Source of the DNA: Mycolicibacterium sp.
GTDB lineage: Bacteria > Actinomycetota > Actinomycetes > Mycobacteriales > Mycobacteriaceae
Direction: 5' to 3'
NCBI RefSeq assembly: GCF_016462545.1
Contig: NZ_JAEMTA010000021.1
Coordinates: forward strand, 22,114-86,113
Length of the DNA stretch: 64,000 nucleotides
Position 1 is the stretch's first letter. Each line of letters starts with the position of its first letter. The translations under genes were made by a program, and so were the position numbers. Under the pieces are notes generated by a model. The model was not told the origin of the DNA and searched no databases. It saw nothing but the letters and a program-made list of their open reading frames with translations. Below are positions 1-9,501 of the stretch, in pieces.

Positions 1-703
1 CCAAGAACTTCACCGCGTCCATGGCGACGCCCGCGCGGTCGACCAACGGCCCGAGACCACCCGCGACCACTACTGCCGACGGGTCTGCGACCTTGACGGC
101 CAGATAGCTCGCCCTGAGCAGGTCGACATAGCCCGCTGGGTCCGGTGCGGGTTCGAAGAACGCCGTGGCGTTGGGTTCGTTCCAGATCTCGTAGGCGGCG
201 ACCTTCCCGCGATAACGCTCCGCCACCGACCCGGCGAACCGCCCGAACGCCACAGCCGAGGCGGGCCGTCCTGCGATCGGCGGCTGACCTGGGACCACCG
301 CCCAGGTCGGCGTCGAGTTCAGGGTGGCCAGGACCGAGATCCCCTCCGACGCAGCGGCGTCGATCATGACGTCGACGACGCTCCAGTCGTAGCGCCCCGG
401 CTCTCTCTCGATTCCCGCCCACGGGACCATGATCCGCACACTGCGCAACCCGGCGGATTTCATCAGCCGGATCGACGCGTCCACCCCCGCCGCAGTACGG
501 CCATAGAGGTCAGAATCCGCGACCCCGACCGTCGTGGGCACCTGCGGGATCGGCGGCGCAACGGTGAGATCGTGCGCATGGGGGCTGCTCGCCGGACCGA
601 GCGCGACGAACTCGGGCGCGCAACCCGCCACGACCAGCGCCACGACGCCGACGCCCAGCAGACGGAGAGGACGACGAGCACCGACCCCCTGCGCGGATGT
701 CAT
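1..703 (-). CDS. Secreted glycoside-hydrolase-like lipoprotein (3' end cut off by window)
   Basis: Only the first 234 residues are visible; the gene runs off the left edge. The ATG at 703 follows GGAGA about six bases upstream. The N-terminus is a lipoprotein signal with lipobox VAGC (Cys28), so the protein is probably anchored outside the membrane. The rest looks like a TIM-barrel glycoside hydrolase of the cellulase/beta-xylosidase type (clan A, GH5/GH39-like): SVRIMVPWAGIE near residue 88 and YEIWNEPN at 171-178, in which Glu176 is the expected acid/base. The nucleophile Glu lies beyond the window. It would cleave an extracellular glycan; the substrate cannot be told. It is not part of the fadE25-accA3 order known from M. 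tuberculosis. The family is fairly sure, the exact GH number is not. Confidence 0.7.
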   Translation of the reverse strand, partial: MTSAQGVGARRPLRLLGVGVVALVVAGCAPEFVALGPASSPHAHDLTVAPPIPQVPTTVGVADSDLYGRTAAGVDASIRLMKSAGLRSVRIMVPWAGIEREPGRYDWSVVDVMIDAAASEGISVLATLNSTPTWAVVPGQPPIAGRPASAVAFGRFAGSVAERYRGKVAAYEIWNEPNATAFFEPAPDPAGYVDLLRASYLAVKVADPSAVVVAGGLGPLVDRAGVAMDAVKFL

Positions 704-818
704 CGACGTCTCCAGTGCCCGCGGAAAAGGCGTCCGCAACCTCAGTCAGTAATCGAGCTCACACTACTCAATGCTCACACCGGCTGCGTCATTCGGGGAT
801 CGACGCCCCCGTCACCCG

Positions 819-1982
819 TTATTTCAGCAGTGCCCGTGACATCACGACGCGCTGAATCTGGTTGGTGCCCTCGTAGATCTGCGTGATCTTGGCGTCGCGC
901 ATGAAGCGCTCGACGGGGAAGTCGATGGTGTAGCCATACCCGCCGAACAGCTGCACGGCGTTGGTGGTGACCTCCATCGCGACGTCGGAGGCGAAGCACT
1001 TGGACGCCGACGAGATGAAGCCCAGGTTGGGTTCGGCGCGCTCGGCGCGCGCGGCCGCGGAGTAGACCATCAGGCGGGCGGCCTCGATCTTCATCGCCAT
1101 GTCGGCGAGCATGAACTGCGTGTTCTGGAAGTCGCTGATCGACTTCTTGAACTGCTTGCGCTCCTTGGTGTAGGCGATCGATGCCTCCAGGGCGCCCTGG
1201 GCGATGCCGACGGCCTGCGCGCCGATCGTCGGGCGGGTGTGGTCCAGCGTCGCCAGCGCGGTCTTGAAACCGGTGCCCGGTTCACCGATGATGCGGTCGC
1301 CGGGAATCCGACAGTCCTCGAAGTACAGCTCGGTGGTGGGCGATCCCTTGATGCCCATCTTCTTCTCCTTGGGCCCCACCGAGAAGCCGGCGTCGTCCTC
1401 GTGGACCACGAAGGCCGAGATGCCGTTGGCGCCCTTGTCGGGATCGGTCACCGCCATCACCGTGTACCACTGCGAGTGACCGCCGTTGGAGATCCAGCAC
1501 TTGGACCCGTTGAGCACCCAGTCGTCACCATCGGCCTTGGCCCTGGTGCGCATGGCGGCCGCGTCACTGCCGGCTTCACGTTCGGACAGCGCGTAGGAGG
1601 CGGTCGCCTCACCGGCGCCGATCGAGGGCAGCACCTGCTTCTTGAGCTCCTCGGAACCCTTCAACAGCATGCCCACGGTGCCGAGCTTGTTGCAGATCGG
1701 GATCAGCGATGACGACGCGCACACCCGGGCGACCTCTTCGATCACGATGCAGGCGGCGATGGAGTCGCCACCCTGGCCGCCGTACTCCTCGGGGATGTGG
1801 ATCGCCGAGAACCCCGACGAGTTCAGCGCCACCAAGGCTTCTGAGGTGTACCTGGCCTTCTCGTCGACATCGGCCGCGTAGGGCGCGATCTCCTTGTCGC
1901 ACAGGTCGCGAAGGACCTTGCGCATCTCGACGTGTTCGTCGGACAGCTGAAAGACGTCAAAAGACGGGTTACCGATGGACAT
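819..1982 (-). CDS. fadE25: Acyl-CoA dehydrogenase FadE25
   Basis: A 387-residue FAD-dependent acyl-CoA dehydrogenase catalysing alpha,beta-dehydrogenation of acyl-CoA thioesters in the cytoplasm. It has the usual helical N-domain, the middle beta domain (ASYALSEREAGSDAAAMRT near 150; WISNGG near 182) and the C-terminal helical domain ending in ITQIYEGTNQIQRVV, whose Glu in YEGT is the usual catalytic base. Length (about 389 in M. tuberculosis) and position next to purE/purK match Rv3274c. The ATG at 1982 is followed by a normal full-length reading frame. The substrate range is not evident from sequence; a housekeeping role is inferred from conservation of the locus. Confidence 0.93.
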   Translation of the reverse strand: MSIGNPSFDVFQLSDEHVEMRKVLRDLCDKEIAPYAADVDEKARYTSEALVALNSSGFSAIHIPEEYGGQGGDSIAACIVIEEVARVCASSSLIPICNKLGTVGMLLKGSEELKKQVLPSIGAGEATASYALSEREAGSDAAAMRTRAKADGDDWVLNGSKCWISNGGHSQWYTVMAVTDPDKGANGISAFVVHEDDAGFSVGPKEKKMGIKGSPTTELYFEDCRIPGDRIIGEPGTGFKTALATLDHTRPTIGAQAVGIAQGALEASIAYTKERKQFKKSISDFQNTQFMLADMAMKIEAARLMVYSAAARAERAEPNLGFISSASKCFASDVAMEVTTNAVQLFGGYGYTIDFPVERFMRDAKITQIYEGTNQIQRVVMSRALLK

Positions 1983-2036
1983 AAGCCACTCCTCGCTACT
2001 CGCCGGTAACTTTACCTGCGAGGTCCGCGGCGCTCA

Positions 2037-2870
2037 CTATCGGCCCGGTGTGCTCTTGCCGGAGACGAGCTGCATTCCGCGCACCATTTCCTTGTACGTG
2101 CGGTGATAGATCGATCGTGCAGTCTCGCTGCGACGCAGGACGTCCACGGGTGTCACGGGCGCGAGATACACGACCGGATGGCCGGCGAACACCGTCGAAT
2201 CGGACTGGATCCGCAGGCTGCCGGCGAAGGCCGACTCGAGCTCCGTCCGGTAATACTCGGCATACTCCGGCTGGGTGAACAAGGTCTTGTTGAAGCCGAT
2301 CCCGAATGGCACCAGCTTGGCGCCGTCCTCGAGATACTTCAGCGTGCCGACTGCCACGCCGGGCCACTGCTGGTTGAAGACGTCGTCGGCGATGACGATG
2401 CCGCCGTCGGCCAGGGTCGCCTCGGCGAGGCGCATGTCGCTGTAGACGATCTCCTCGGTGTGCCCGCCGTCGACGCTGAAGAAGCGGATGGGGCCATCGG
2501 CTTTGTCCCGCAACACTTCTGGGGTGAGCTTCGTCGAATCGCCCTGGTGCAGGACCAGCCCGTCCATAGTCGACCACAACGCCACGTTGTCGGTGAACTT
2601 CCCGAGATCGCCGTGGCCGGACCCGTCGATGTTGAGATCCTGGTCACCGAAGAGATCGATGGCGACCGACTTGCCCAAGCCTCGTTGGAGCAGATGAAGG
2701 GCGATGAACAACCGGCCGTGGTGCACGCCGATCTCGGCGATGCCGCCGTCGACGCCGCGGCTGCGTTGAGCCGCATCCAGAACCTTCAGGACCGGCAGGT
2801 TCCCCGGTTGGAGGAAGCCCGTCACGAAACGGTAGCCGACGTTGCCGTACCGCTCGAATGTGCGTTTCAT
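2037..2870 (-). CDS. Class I SAM-dependent methyltransferase (Methyltransf_24-like)
   Basis: A protein of about 277 residues. It has a SAM-binding motif I (AEIGVHHGRLFIAL, about residue 45) and, further on, FFSVDGGHTEEIVYSDM and GIVIADDVFN, typical of the Methyltransf_24 / macrocin-O-methyltransferase-like group that modifies sugars in antibiotics and polysaccharides. It starts 11 bases after the purE stop, so it is probably translated from the purK-purE transcript. The ATG at 2870 has AGGA about 12 bases upstream; a TTG at 2879 is possible but sits directly on that AGGA. The gene is absent from the M. tuberculosis fadE25-purE junction. Methylation of an EPS sugar is inferred from its surroundings only. 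Confidence 0.75.
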   Translation of the reverse strand: MKRTFERYGNVGYRFVTGFLQPGNLPVLKVLDAAQRSRGVDGGIAEIGVHHGRLFIALHLLQRGLGKSVAIDLFGDQDLNIDGSGHGDLGKFTDNVALWSTMDGLVLHQGDSTKLTPEVLRDKADGPIRFFSVDGGHTEEIVYSDMRLAEATLADGGIVIADDVFNQQWPGVAVGTLKYLEDGAKLVPFGIGFNKTLFTQPEYAEYYRTELESAFAGSLRIQSDSTVFAGHPVVYLAPVTPVDVLRRSETARSIYHRTYKEMVRGMQLVSGKSTPGR

Positions 2871-2881
2871 CGCTGGCAATC

Positions 2882-3409
2882 CTACTTGCCCATCAACCGA
2901 TCTCGCAGTGCCGCATCCTTTTGCAGCACCATGTCCTCGAGACTCGCCTGGAAGGCCTCCATGCGCTGCCGGAGACCCGGGTCCGATGCGCCGAGGATGC
3001 GCACCGCCAGCAGACCGGCATTGCGCGCACCACCGATCGACACCGTCGCCACCGGCACACCGGCCGGCATCTGCACGATCGACAACAACGAGTCCAACCC
3101 GTCGAGGCGTGCCAGCGGCACCGGAACGCCGATCACGGGAAGCGGGGTGGCCGAGGCCACCATGCCGGGGAGATGGGCGGCGCCGCCCGCCCCGGCGATG
3201 ACGACCTCGATGCCGCGGCCCGCAGCGCCCCGCGCGTAGTCGAGCATGCGTCCGGGCGTGCGGTGCGCGGACACCACGCCGACCTCGAAGGGCACCTCGA
3301 ATTCCGCGAGGGCCGTCGCCGCGTCCTCCATCACCGACCAGTCGCTGTCGCTGCCCATGATGAGGCCGACGCGGGCCGTGCGCCCGGTCGTCTCTTCTTC
3401 AGCCGCCAT
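2882..3409 (-). CDS. purE: N5-carboxyaminoimidazole ribonucleotide mutase PurE
   Basis: Class I PurE, which converts N5-CAIR to CAIR in de novo purine synthesis, acting after PurK. The 175-residue frame from ATG 3409 carries [13 protein letters not shown] at the N-terminus, SAHRTPGRM (conserved His), and the phosphate-binding [14 protein letters not shown]. The start is chosen because it gives the family length (174 in M. tuberculosis) and overlaps the purK stop by 11 bases, indicating translational coupling. A longer in-frame start at 3460 would lie wholly inside purK and adds no conserved sequence. Confidence 0.95.
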   Translation of the reverse strand: MAAEEETTGRTARVGLIMGSDSDWSVMEDAATALAEFEVPFEVGVVSAHRTPGRMLDYARGAAGRGIEVVIAGAGGAAHLPGMVASATPLPVIGVPVPLARLDGLDSLLSIVQMPAGVPVATVSIGGARNAGLLAVRILGASDPGLRQRMEAFQASLEDMVLQKDAALRDRLMGK

Positions 3410-4610
3410 GTGGGTCCCATCCGTCCGTCCACTCGCCGTGCGACAACCAATGCGCCGCACGATTCGCCCGTTCCCGAACCTCCGCGACGTAGTCGGCGTC
3501 CGCCAACGAACCCGACGCCGCGCCGAGCACGTTGACGTGGCCGATCTTGCGCCCTGGCCGTTCGGCCTTGCCGTACAAGTGCACGCTTGCCTCGGGCACG
3601 CGCGCGAAGAGGTGGTGCAACCGTTCGTCCATGGTCATCTCGGGTGCCTGGGGGGCGCCGAGGACGTTGGCCATCACCGTGACCGGCGCGATGGGTCCGG
3701 TCGCCCCGAGGGGGTAGTCCAACACTGCCCGGAGGTGCTGTTCGAACTGGCTGGTGACGGCGCCGTTCATGGTCCAGTGCCCGGAGTTGTGCGGACGCAT
3801 GGCCAGCTCGTTGACCAGCAGCTTGCCGTCGGTGGTCTCGAACAATTCCACCGCGAGCACCCCGACGACGCCCAACTCGCTCGCCAGCCGTAGGCCCAGC
3901 TGTTCGGCCGCAGCGCCCAGTTCGGGATCGAGGTCGGGTGCCGGGGCCACGACCTCCACGCAGATGCCGTCGCGCTGCACCGTCTGCACCACCGGCCACG
4001 CCGCGCCCTGCCCGAATGGCGACCGGGCGACCAACGCCGACAGCTCGCGTCGCATGTCGACCCGCTCCTCGAGCAGGACCTCGATGCCGTCGGCCAGATA
4101 GCGCTCGGTCACCTCGCGGGCCTCGGCCAGATCCCCGGCCAGGGTCACACCGCGTCCGTCGTACCCACCTCGAGCGGTCTTGACGACGATCGGTCCGTCG
4201 ATGCGCGCAGCGAACGCGTCGACGTCGGATAGCTCGGTCGCCTCGACGAACCGGGGAATCGGCGCACCGAGCGACTCGAGCCGGCGGCGCATCACCAGCT
4301 TGTCCTGGGCGTGGATCAGCGCCTGCGGCGGCGGGGCCACGTTGACGCCCCGATCGACCAGCGCCTGCAGGAGATCGGTGGGGACGTGCTCGTGGTCGAA
4401 CGTCAACGCCGAGGCGCCCTCGGCGGCGCGGGCCAGCGCATCGGCGTCGGTGTGCGAACCGATGACGACGTCGGGGGTGACCTGGGCGGCGGGATCGTCC
4501 GGCGACGCGGCCAGCACCCGAAGGGTCTGGCCCAGCGCGACCGCGGCCTGGTGGGTCATCCTGGCCAACTGGCCGCCGCCGATCATGGCTACGACTGGAG
4601 GTGCACTCAC
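3399..4610 (-). CDS. purK: N5-carboxyaminoimidazole ribonucleotide synthase PurK
   Basis: ATP-grasp enzyme that carboxylates AIR to N5-CAIR using ATP and bicarbonate. [10 protein letters not shown] near the start is the nucleotide-binding loop of the PurK N-domain; [14 protein letters not shown] is the ATP-grasp glycine loop; [22 protein letters not shown] is the signature around the metal and substrate site (quoted here as landmarks [11 protein letters not shown] and WTMNG). A GTG start at 4610 gives 403 residues; GTG at 4664 would give 421, closer to the 429 of M. tuberculosis, but there is no good ribosome site for either. It is divergently arranged with the GtrA gene and forms an operon with purE. 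Confidence 0.94.
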   Translation of the reverse strand: MSAPPVVAMIGGGQLARMTHQAAVALGQTLRVLAASPDDPAAQVTPDVVIGSHTDADALARAAEGASALTFDHEHVPTDLLQALVDRGVNVAPPPQALIHAQDKLVMRRRLESLGAPIPRFVEATELSDVDAFAARIDGPIVVKTARGGYDGRGVTLAGDLAEAREVTERYLADGIEVLLEERVDMRRELSALVARSPFGQGAAWPVVQTVQRDGICVEVVAPAPDLDPELGAAAEQLGLRLASELGVVGVLAVELFETTDGKLLVNELAMRPHNSGHWTMNGAVTSQFEQHLRAVLDYPLGATGPIAPVTVMANVLGAPQAPEMTMDERLHHLFARVPEASVHLYGKAERPGRKIGHVNVLGAASGSLADADYVAEVRERANRAAHWLSHGEWTDGWDPHGG

Positions 4611-4705
4611 GGTGCCTATGTTGTCATGGCTCCGACACGGGGTTGGACCCGTCGCGACCTGCACGGCTACGCGTATAGTGCCGGATTTCCGTAGACTGCC
4701 CTCTC

Positions 4706-5371
4706 GTGTCCTTCACCGATGCCACCATTGCGCGGCTTCCGCGCGCGGTTCGGCCCTTCGCCGAACGGCATCACGAGCTCATCAAGTTCGCGATCGTCGG
4801 TGGCACCACGTTCATCATCGACTCCGCGATCTTCTACACGCTCAAGCTGACGATCCTCGAGCCCAAGCCCGTCACGGCCAAGATCATCTCGGGCATCGTC
4901 GCCGTGATCGCGTCGTACATCCTCAATCGGGAGTGGAGCTTCCGCGACCGCGGTGGCCGCGAACGCCATCACGAAGCGCTGCTGTTCTTCGGCGTCAGCG
5001 GGGTCGGCGTGCTGCTCAGCATGGGGCCACTGTGGATCTCCAGCTACGTGCTGGAGCTACGCGTGCCCATGGTCAGCCTGACCATGGAGAACATCGCGGA
5101 CTTCATCTCGGCGTACGTGATCGGCAACCTGCTGCAGATGGCCTTCCGCTTCTGGGCGTTCCGACGCTGGGTGTTTCCCGATGAGTTCGGCCGCAATCCG
5201 GACAAGGCCGTGGAGGCGACGATCACCGCGGGTGGCATCGCCGAAGCCCTCGAGGATCAATCCGAGGATGATCGCGAGAAGGGCATCGTCACCCCTCTGC
5301 GCGGCCGGCGGGCGCCCCGCGCGACTCCGCCCGGCGATTCCCCGGAACCCAGGGTGTCGAAGACGTCTTAG
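4706..5371 (+). CDS. GtrA-family membrane protein (Rv3277-like)
   Basis: A 221-residue GtrA-like protein (PF04138) with four hydrophobic segments at roughly residues 24-47, 60-76, 95-117 and 127-150 and a hydrophilic, charged C-terminal tail. GtrA proteins are thought to flip or help deliver polyprenyl-phosphate-linked sugars across the membrane. Landmarks are FAIVGGTTFIIDSAIF and ILNREWSF, typical of the family. The start is GTG 4706, divergent from purK. It occupies the place of Rv3277, so it belongs to the backbone, yet its likely role fits the polysaccharide genes around it. Confidence 0.85.
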   Translation: MSFTDATIARLPRAVRPFAERHHELIKFAIVGGTTFIIDSAIFYTLKLTILEPKPVTAKIISGIVAVIASYILNREWSFRDRGGRERHHEALLFFGVSGVGVLLSMGPLWISSYVLELRVPMVSLTMENIADFISAYVIGNLLQMAFRFWAFRRWVFPDEFGRNPDKAVEATITAGGIAEALEDQSEDDREKGIVTPLRGRRAPRATPPGDSPEPRVSKTS

Positions 5372-5405
5372 CGCTACGTCGCGGTGACGCCGCACCGAGG
5401 TCGGG

Positions 5406-6896
5406 TCAGTACGCGCCCGAGCCGGTCGCGATCGTGCGAATGGTCTTCACAGCGATCAAGGCGTCATTCGTGATCGACCAGTTCTCGACGTAGGACAAAT
5501 CGAGTCGCACCGAGTCTTCCCAGGACAAATCGGAGCGTCCACTCACCTGCCACAGCCCGGTGATGCCCGGCAGCACCAACAGCCGGCGGCGCACCTGATC
5601 GTTGTAGGTATCCACTTCTCGACGCAGCGGTGGGCGCGGTCCGACCACACTCATATCGCGCCGCAACACGTTGATGAACTGAGGCAGTTCGTCGATGCTG
5701 TACTTGCGCAGGATCTTGCCCACCGGAGTGATTCGCGGATCGTCCTTGATCTTGAAGAGCACTCCTCCGACGCTGTCGTTGGCCTGAACCAGGCTCTCGA
5801 TCTGCTTGTCGGCGTCGACGACCATCGTGCGGAACTTGATCATCTGGAACGGTCGACCCTCGAGCCCGATGCGCTCGGAACGATAGAAGATCGGGCCCTT
5901 GGACGTGAGCTTGATCGCCATCGCGGCTGCCGCCATGACGGGGAACGCACCCAACAGGGCCGCGACGGCGACGAGGTAGTCGAACGCGTGCTTCTGCAGT
6001 TTCTTGGTACCGCTGTACTGAGGCTTCTCGACGTGGATCAGCGGAAGTCCGGCGACCGGGCGCATGGTCAGCCGCGGTCCGGCGACGTCGACGACACCCG
6101 GCGTGACCACGAGATCGACACCCAATTTGTGCAGATCCCACGACAGCTCGCGCACACCTTCGGGACCGAGATGGTCGGTGGTCGTGAGTGCCACGGTGTT
6201 GGCGTTGGTCTTCAGGATGGCATCGTGCACGCTGCCCTCGTCCCCCAGCACGGGAAACGTACCGACACCGGGGATCTCGATGGTGCCCCCGGAGCTGCGG
6301 CCGGTCAGACACACGCCGATCACCGAGTAGCCGTACACCCATCCACGGGTGAGGGACTGCACCAGACTGCGCACCGCTCTCGCGTCGCCCACGGCGAGGA
6401 CGGTGACCACGCAGCGACCTCGCTTGCGCTGTCGCGAAAGGTACAGGCGACACACGTGGCGTCCGACGATCAGCGCGAGTAGACCGAGCGGAAATGCCAC
6501 GGCCAAATATCCGCGAGCGTATTCGGGTCGGAAGATCATCAGGACGACCGCGACCACACCGACCGTGGACAGCGTCGCGGAAACCACCCGGCGATATTCC
6601 TCCACGCCGGCCCCTACGATTCGAGGCGAACGGGTCCGGTAAACCGCCAGCAGTGCGAGCCAGATGGCCGCGACGCAGACCGAGAGAATGGAAAAGTAGA
6701 TGGAGAGGGGATCGAGCGCCGTTATCGGGCGCCCGACCCGAACCATTTGAGCGCACGCCAGCGCAATGGCGACGACCGTGATGTCGGAAATGACCAAGGC
6801 TCTGACATAACGCCGCTGCCAATGTGGCCCGTCGACGGGATTAGCCGCCTTCGCGGCTGCTCGCGTGAGGCCGAGAGCCTCTTGAGTTACTGTCAC
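5406..6896 (-). CDS. Polyprenyl glycosylphosphotransferase GPT1 (EPS priming enzyme)
   Basis: Membrane enzyme expected to start EPS repeat units by moving a sugar-1-phosphate from a nucleotide sugar to undecaprenyl/decaprenyl phosphate. The N-terminal half has several membrane segments and a Rossmann-like CoA_binding_3 region (TVLAVGDARAVRSLVQS). The C-terminal third is the PF02397 sugar transferase domain: KGPIFYRSERIG, MIKFRTMVVDAD, LRKYSIDELPQF, MSVVGPRPPLRREV and LPGITGLWQVSGR. GTG 6896 follows an AGGCAGGAAC ribosome site and gives 496 residues, exactly the length of the paralogue at 10277-11767. It is inserted between the Rv3277- and Rv3278c-like genes. The sugar specificity is unknown. 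Confidence 0.9.
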   Translation of the reverse strand: MTVTQEALGLTRAAAKAANPVDGPHWQRRYVRALVISDITVVAIALACAQMVRVGRPITALDPLSIYFSILSVCVAAIWLALLAVYRTRSPRIVGAGVEEYRRVVSATLSTVGVVAVVLMIFRPEYARGYLAVAFPLGLLALIVGRHVCRLYLSRQRKRGRCVVTVLAVGDARAVRSLVQSLTRGWVYGYSVIGVCLTGRSSGGTIEIPGVGTFPVLGDEGSVHDAILKTNANTVALTTTDHLGPEGVRELSWDLHKLGVDLVVTPGVVDVAGPRLTMRPVAGLPLIHVEKPQYSGTKKLQKHAFDYLVAVAALLGAFPVMAAAAMAIKLTSKGPIFYRSERIGLEGRPFQMIKFRTMVVDADKQIESLVQANDSVGGVLFKIKDDPRITPVGKILRKYSIDELPQFINVLRRDMSVVGPRPPLRREVDTYNDQVRRRLLVLPGITGLWQVSGRSDLSWEDSVRLDLSYVENWSITNDALIAVKTIRTIATGSGAY

Positions 6897-7020
6897 GTTC
6901 CTGCCTTTGTGTTTGCTAGCAGCTAAGCGGCCGCCCGCGGGTCCCCGGCTCGACACAACTATCGCACTGTGTGACAGAGTTCGCTACAAGAATCGGGGCA
7001 TCAAGGTGGAAGCCTGACGA

Positions 7021-7539
7021 CTAGCTGGGCGACTCCTCTGTACCGAGAGTGTCGAAGACTTCGTGGTAGAGCAGGGAGTGCACGCGTTCGACGCGTGGAA
7101 TGTCGTGAAATTCCAGTGGGTCCTGCGACGCAGATTCGATCAACAAAGTGCCGGTCCGAAGTAGCCGATCCAACACACCATGGCGAAACTCGACGCTGTT
7201 GATTCGCGCCAACGGTATGTCGATACCCGATCGAGTGAGAATCCCGTGACGAAACATCACCCGCCGGTCGGTTATGACGAAATGCGTTGTACGCCAGTTG
7301 AGAAACGGCCAGGCGACGAGCCACCCCACCAGAACCAGCCACAGGGCCCCGATGACGATCATGACGATGTTCTTGGCGGTGGGCTCCCACGTCAGCCGAT
7401 TCACCGCACCCACTCCGAAAGCGGCGACTGCCGCCGAAGAAATGAGGACCAGCGTCGGTCCCACCAATCGCTTCCAATGCGGATGCCGATGAAGTACGAC
7501 GCGCTCGTCGGCGGCAAGTACGTTATCCGGATATCCCAC
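7021..7539 (-). CDS. PH-domain membrane protein (Rv3278c-like)
   Basis: A 172-residue protein with two hydrophobic segments (about residues 28-48 and 58-80) followed by a bacterial PH domain (bPH2/DUF304): WRTTHFVITDRRVMFRHG and RTGTLLIESASQDPLEF. This is the architecture and place of Rv3278c, between the GtrA gene and birA. The function of this family is not established; the PH domain faces the cytoplasm by the usual topology. It is one of the backbone genes that mark the mycobacterial order. Confidence 0.88.
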   Translation of the reverse strand: MGYPDNVLAADERVVLHRHPHWKRLVGPTLVLISSAAVAAFGVGAVNRLTWEPTAKNIVMIVIGALWLVLVGWLVAWPFLNWRTTHFVITDRRVMFRHGILTRSGIDIPLARINSVEFRHGVLDRLLRTGTLLIESASQDPLEFHDIPRVERVHSLLYHEVFDTLGTEESPS

Positions 7540-7836
7540 GGAGTGACCCTACCTAGCCGACGACCTTTGGCGAAGAATGTCACGGCGTCGCCAATTGACT
7601 TCGCAAACTCCCGTGGTCGGTGCACGAGGCCTTCGCACATCCGCTGGAACACGCCGTTGGGGTAGCCTCTACGAGATCGCTGAGTGCTGCTGAAGGGCGC
7701 GTCGCAGAGGCCTCGGCGAGGATGCTCTCGAATACCCGAGGGGTTTGCACGAGCGATCGAGAGCAACATCACATATGTCATCACGTGCCCCATAGAGACG
7801 TCGCCGACGGGCGATGCCCTGATTCGAGGAGTCGTA

Positions 7837-8598
7837 GTGCAAATCGGCGGCCGCAATGTCAGCACCCTAGCCAAGTCCATGCTCGAACCGCGGCACTACA
7901 TTGCGGCAGGAAACATGGCCCGCACCTACGAAGCTCCCGTGGAGATGGCCCGCCGCTATCTGAGCAACAAGGGCGAGTACCCGTACACCGCCAAGGTGCG
8001 CACGCCAACATCTCTGCTGGCACTTCGGACGTACTCCCCGCACGACGTGTTGACGATCAACGAGATCTTTTGCAGGCAGGATTACAAGGCAGACGCCGGC
8101 GACAAGGTCGTGGTGGACTTCGGCTCGAACATCGGCATCTCGGCGGCGTACTTCCTGTCACGGGGCCCCGGCGTGTTCGCGTATCTGTTCGAGCCGTTGC
8201 CCAGCAACGTCGAACGGCTTCGAGACAACCTTCGCGTCTTTCCCGATCAGTACGTCCTGCAGGAAACGGCCGTCGGACCGGACGAGGGCGAGGTGCAGTT
8301 CGGGTGGGAGGACACCGGGCGGTACGGCGGCGTCGGCGTAGCGACCGGGAAGACCATCACCGTGCCGTGCGTGAAGTCGCGAAGCGTGCTCGAAGACGTC
8401 GTCGGCCGCCATGGGCGCATCGATGTCCTGAAGGCCGACATCGAGGGGCTCGAGGGTGCCATCGTCGCCGACATACCGGAGGACCTCGCGCGGTCGATCG
8501 GCAAGATCTACGTCGAGTACGTCTTCAGCGAGAATCCGTTGCCAGCCACCCACGACTTCCGGCAGTACGGTGACATCGCCCAGCTGACCCTGCGATAG
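7837..8598 (+). CDS. FkbM-family methyltransferase
   Basis: A 253-residue methyltransferase of the FkbM family (PF05050), which O-methylates sugars and polyketides. SAM-binding motif I is VVDFGSNIGISAAYF, followed by YLFEPLPSNVERL and later IDVLKADIEGLEGAI. The start is GTG 7837, preceded by GAGGAG with a five-base spacer; the frame is open upstream to 7684 but that part has no conserved sequence. Its stop codon abuts the birA stop (8596-8598 and 8599-8601) with no bases between. It is absent from the M. tuberculosis birA junction, so it is an accessory EPS-type gene. The methyl acceptor is unknown. Confidence 0.83.
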   Translation: MQIGGRNVSTLAKSMLEPRHYIAAGNMARTYEAPVEMARRYLSNKGEYPYTAKVRTPTSLLALRTYSPHDVLTINEIFCRQDYKADAGDKVVVDFGSNIGISAAYFLSRGPGVFAYLFEPLPSNVERLRDNLRVFPDQYVLQETAVGPDEGEVQFGWEDTGRYGGVGVATGKTITVPCVKSRSVLEDVVGRHGRIDVLKADIEGLEGAIVADIPEDLARSIGKIYVEYVFSENPLPATHDFRQYGDIAQLTLR

Positions 8599-9453
8599 CT
8601 ACCCCGGCAGATCGCCCGCCGTGCGCAGGTGCACGATGTCCCCCGCCGAGATGGCGACTACCCCGCCGTCGGTGTCGAGGAGGAGTCTGCCCTGCGCGTC
8701 CACGGCGGTCGCCGTGCCGACGATCTCGGAGTCACCCGGAAGCAGTGCTCGCACCCGCGATCCGATGGTCAGGCTGCGCGCTCGGTAGTCCGCCAGCAAC
8801 CGCTCGTCGGCGCCGCCGGTGCTGCGCCAGCCACCGATTCGTCTGTCCAGGTGTCGTAGAAGTGCGCGTAGCACCCGGTCGCGGTCCGGAGCCTCGACGC
8901 CCAGCGCGAGCATCGAGGTGGCGATGCCCGGGTCCTCGAGTTCCTCGGGCAGCAGGCTCACGTTCAGACCAATGCCGACGACGATCGTCGGTCCCGACGG
9001 TGCCACCTCCGCCAGGATCCCAGCCAGCTTGCCAGCCGCCCCTCCGACGCCGGCCAGGACGTCGTTCGGCCACTTCAGCCCGAGTGGAATCCCCGCAGCC
9101 CGCAGCGCGACCTCGGACACCGCGTCGATCACCGCCACCCCTGCGACCAAGGGCAGGAGCCCCCATGCCTCGCTGGGCACGTCCCTGGGAGCGACCCCGA
9201 CGGACACCGTGATCTGTGCCCTCGGTACCGCGGACCACGTACGTCCTCGTCGGCCGCGACCCGCCGTCTGATTCTCGGCGACCAGCACGACCCCGTCGAC
9301 GTCCTCCCCCGCCGCCGCTCGGGCAATCAAATCGCCGTTCGTAGAACCGGTCTCTTCGACGACGTCCAGTCGTCGCCACGATGATTCGGCTCCGAGCACG
9401 CCCTCTCTCAGCGCCTCGACGTCATATGCGGGCCGGAGTGTGTCGGACGTCAT
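8599..9453 (-). CDS. birA: Biotin–[acetyl-CoA-carboxylase] ligase BirA
   Basis: Monofunctional (class I) biotin protein ligase without an N-terminal DNA-binding domain, 284 residues from ATG 9453. The catalytic core is obvious: GSTNGDLIARA, the biotin-adenylate loop AGRGRRGRTW, LGLKWPNDVL with its conserved lysine, and KLAGILAEV. The SH3-like C-terminal domain follows (VGTATAVDAQGRLLLDTD). It biotinylates the acyl-CoA carboxylase alpha subunit, and fittingly accD5, accE5 and accA3 lie in the same backbone. The frame extends upstream of 9453 but the extension is low-complexity and overlaps the divergent gene at 9502. Confidence 0.95.
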   Translation of the reverse strand: MTSDTLRPAYDVEALREGVLGAESSWRRLDVVEETGSTNGDLIARAAAGEDVDGVVLVAENQTAGRGRRGRTWSAVPRAQITVSVGVAPRDVPSEAWGLLPLVAGVAVIDAVSEVALRAAGIPLGLKWPNDVLAGVGGAAGKLAGILAEVAPSGPTIVVGIGLNVSLLPEELEDPGIATSMLALGVEAPDRDRVLRALLRHLDRRIGGWRSTGGADERLLADYRARSLTIGSRVRALLPGDSEIVGTATAVDAQGRLLLDTDGGVVAISAGDIVHLRTAGDLPG

Positions 9454-9501
9454 TTCGGCAGCATACGTCGACGGATTCCCCGACGGATATGGACGACTAG
9501 G

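Noticed and set aside
2103..3535. Long plus-strand frames opposite purE and the methyltransferase
   Set aside because: They are antisense to well-identified genes and show shadow composition.
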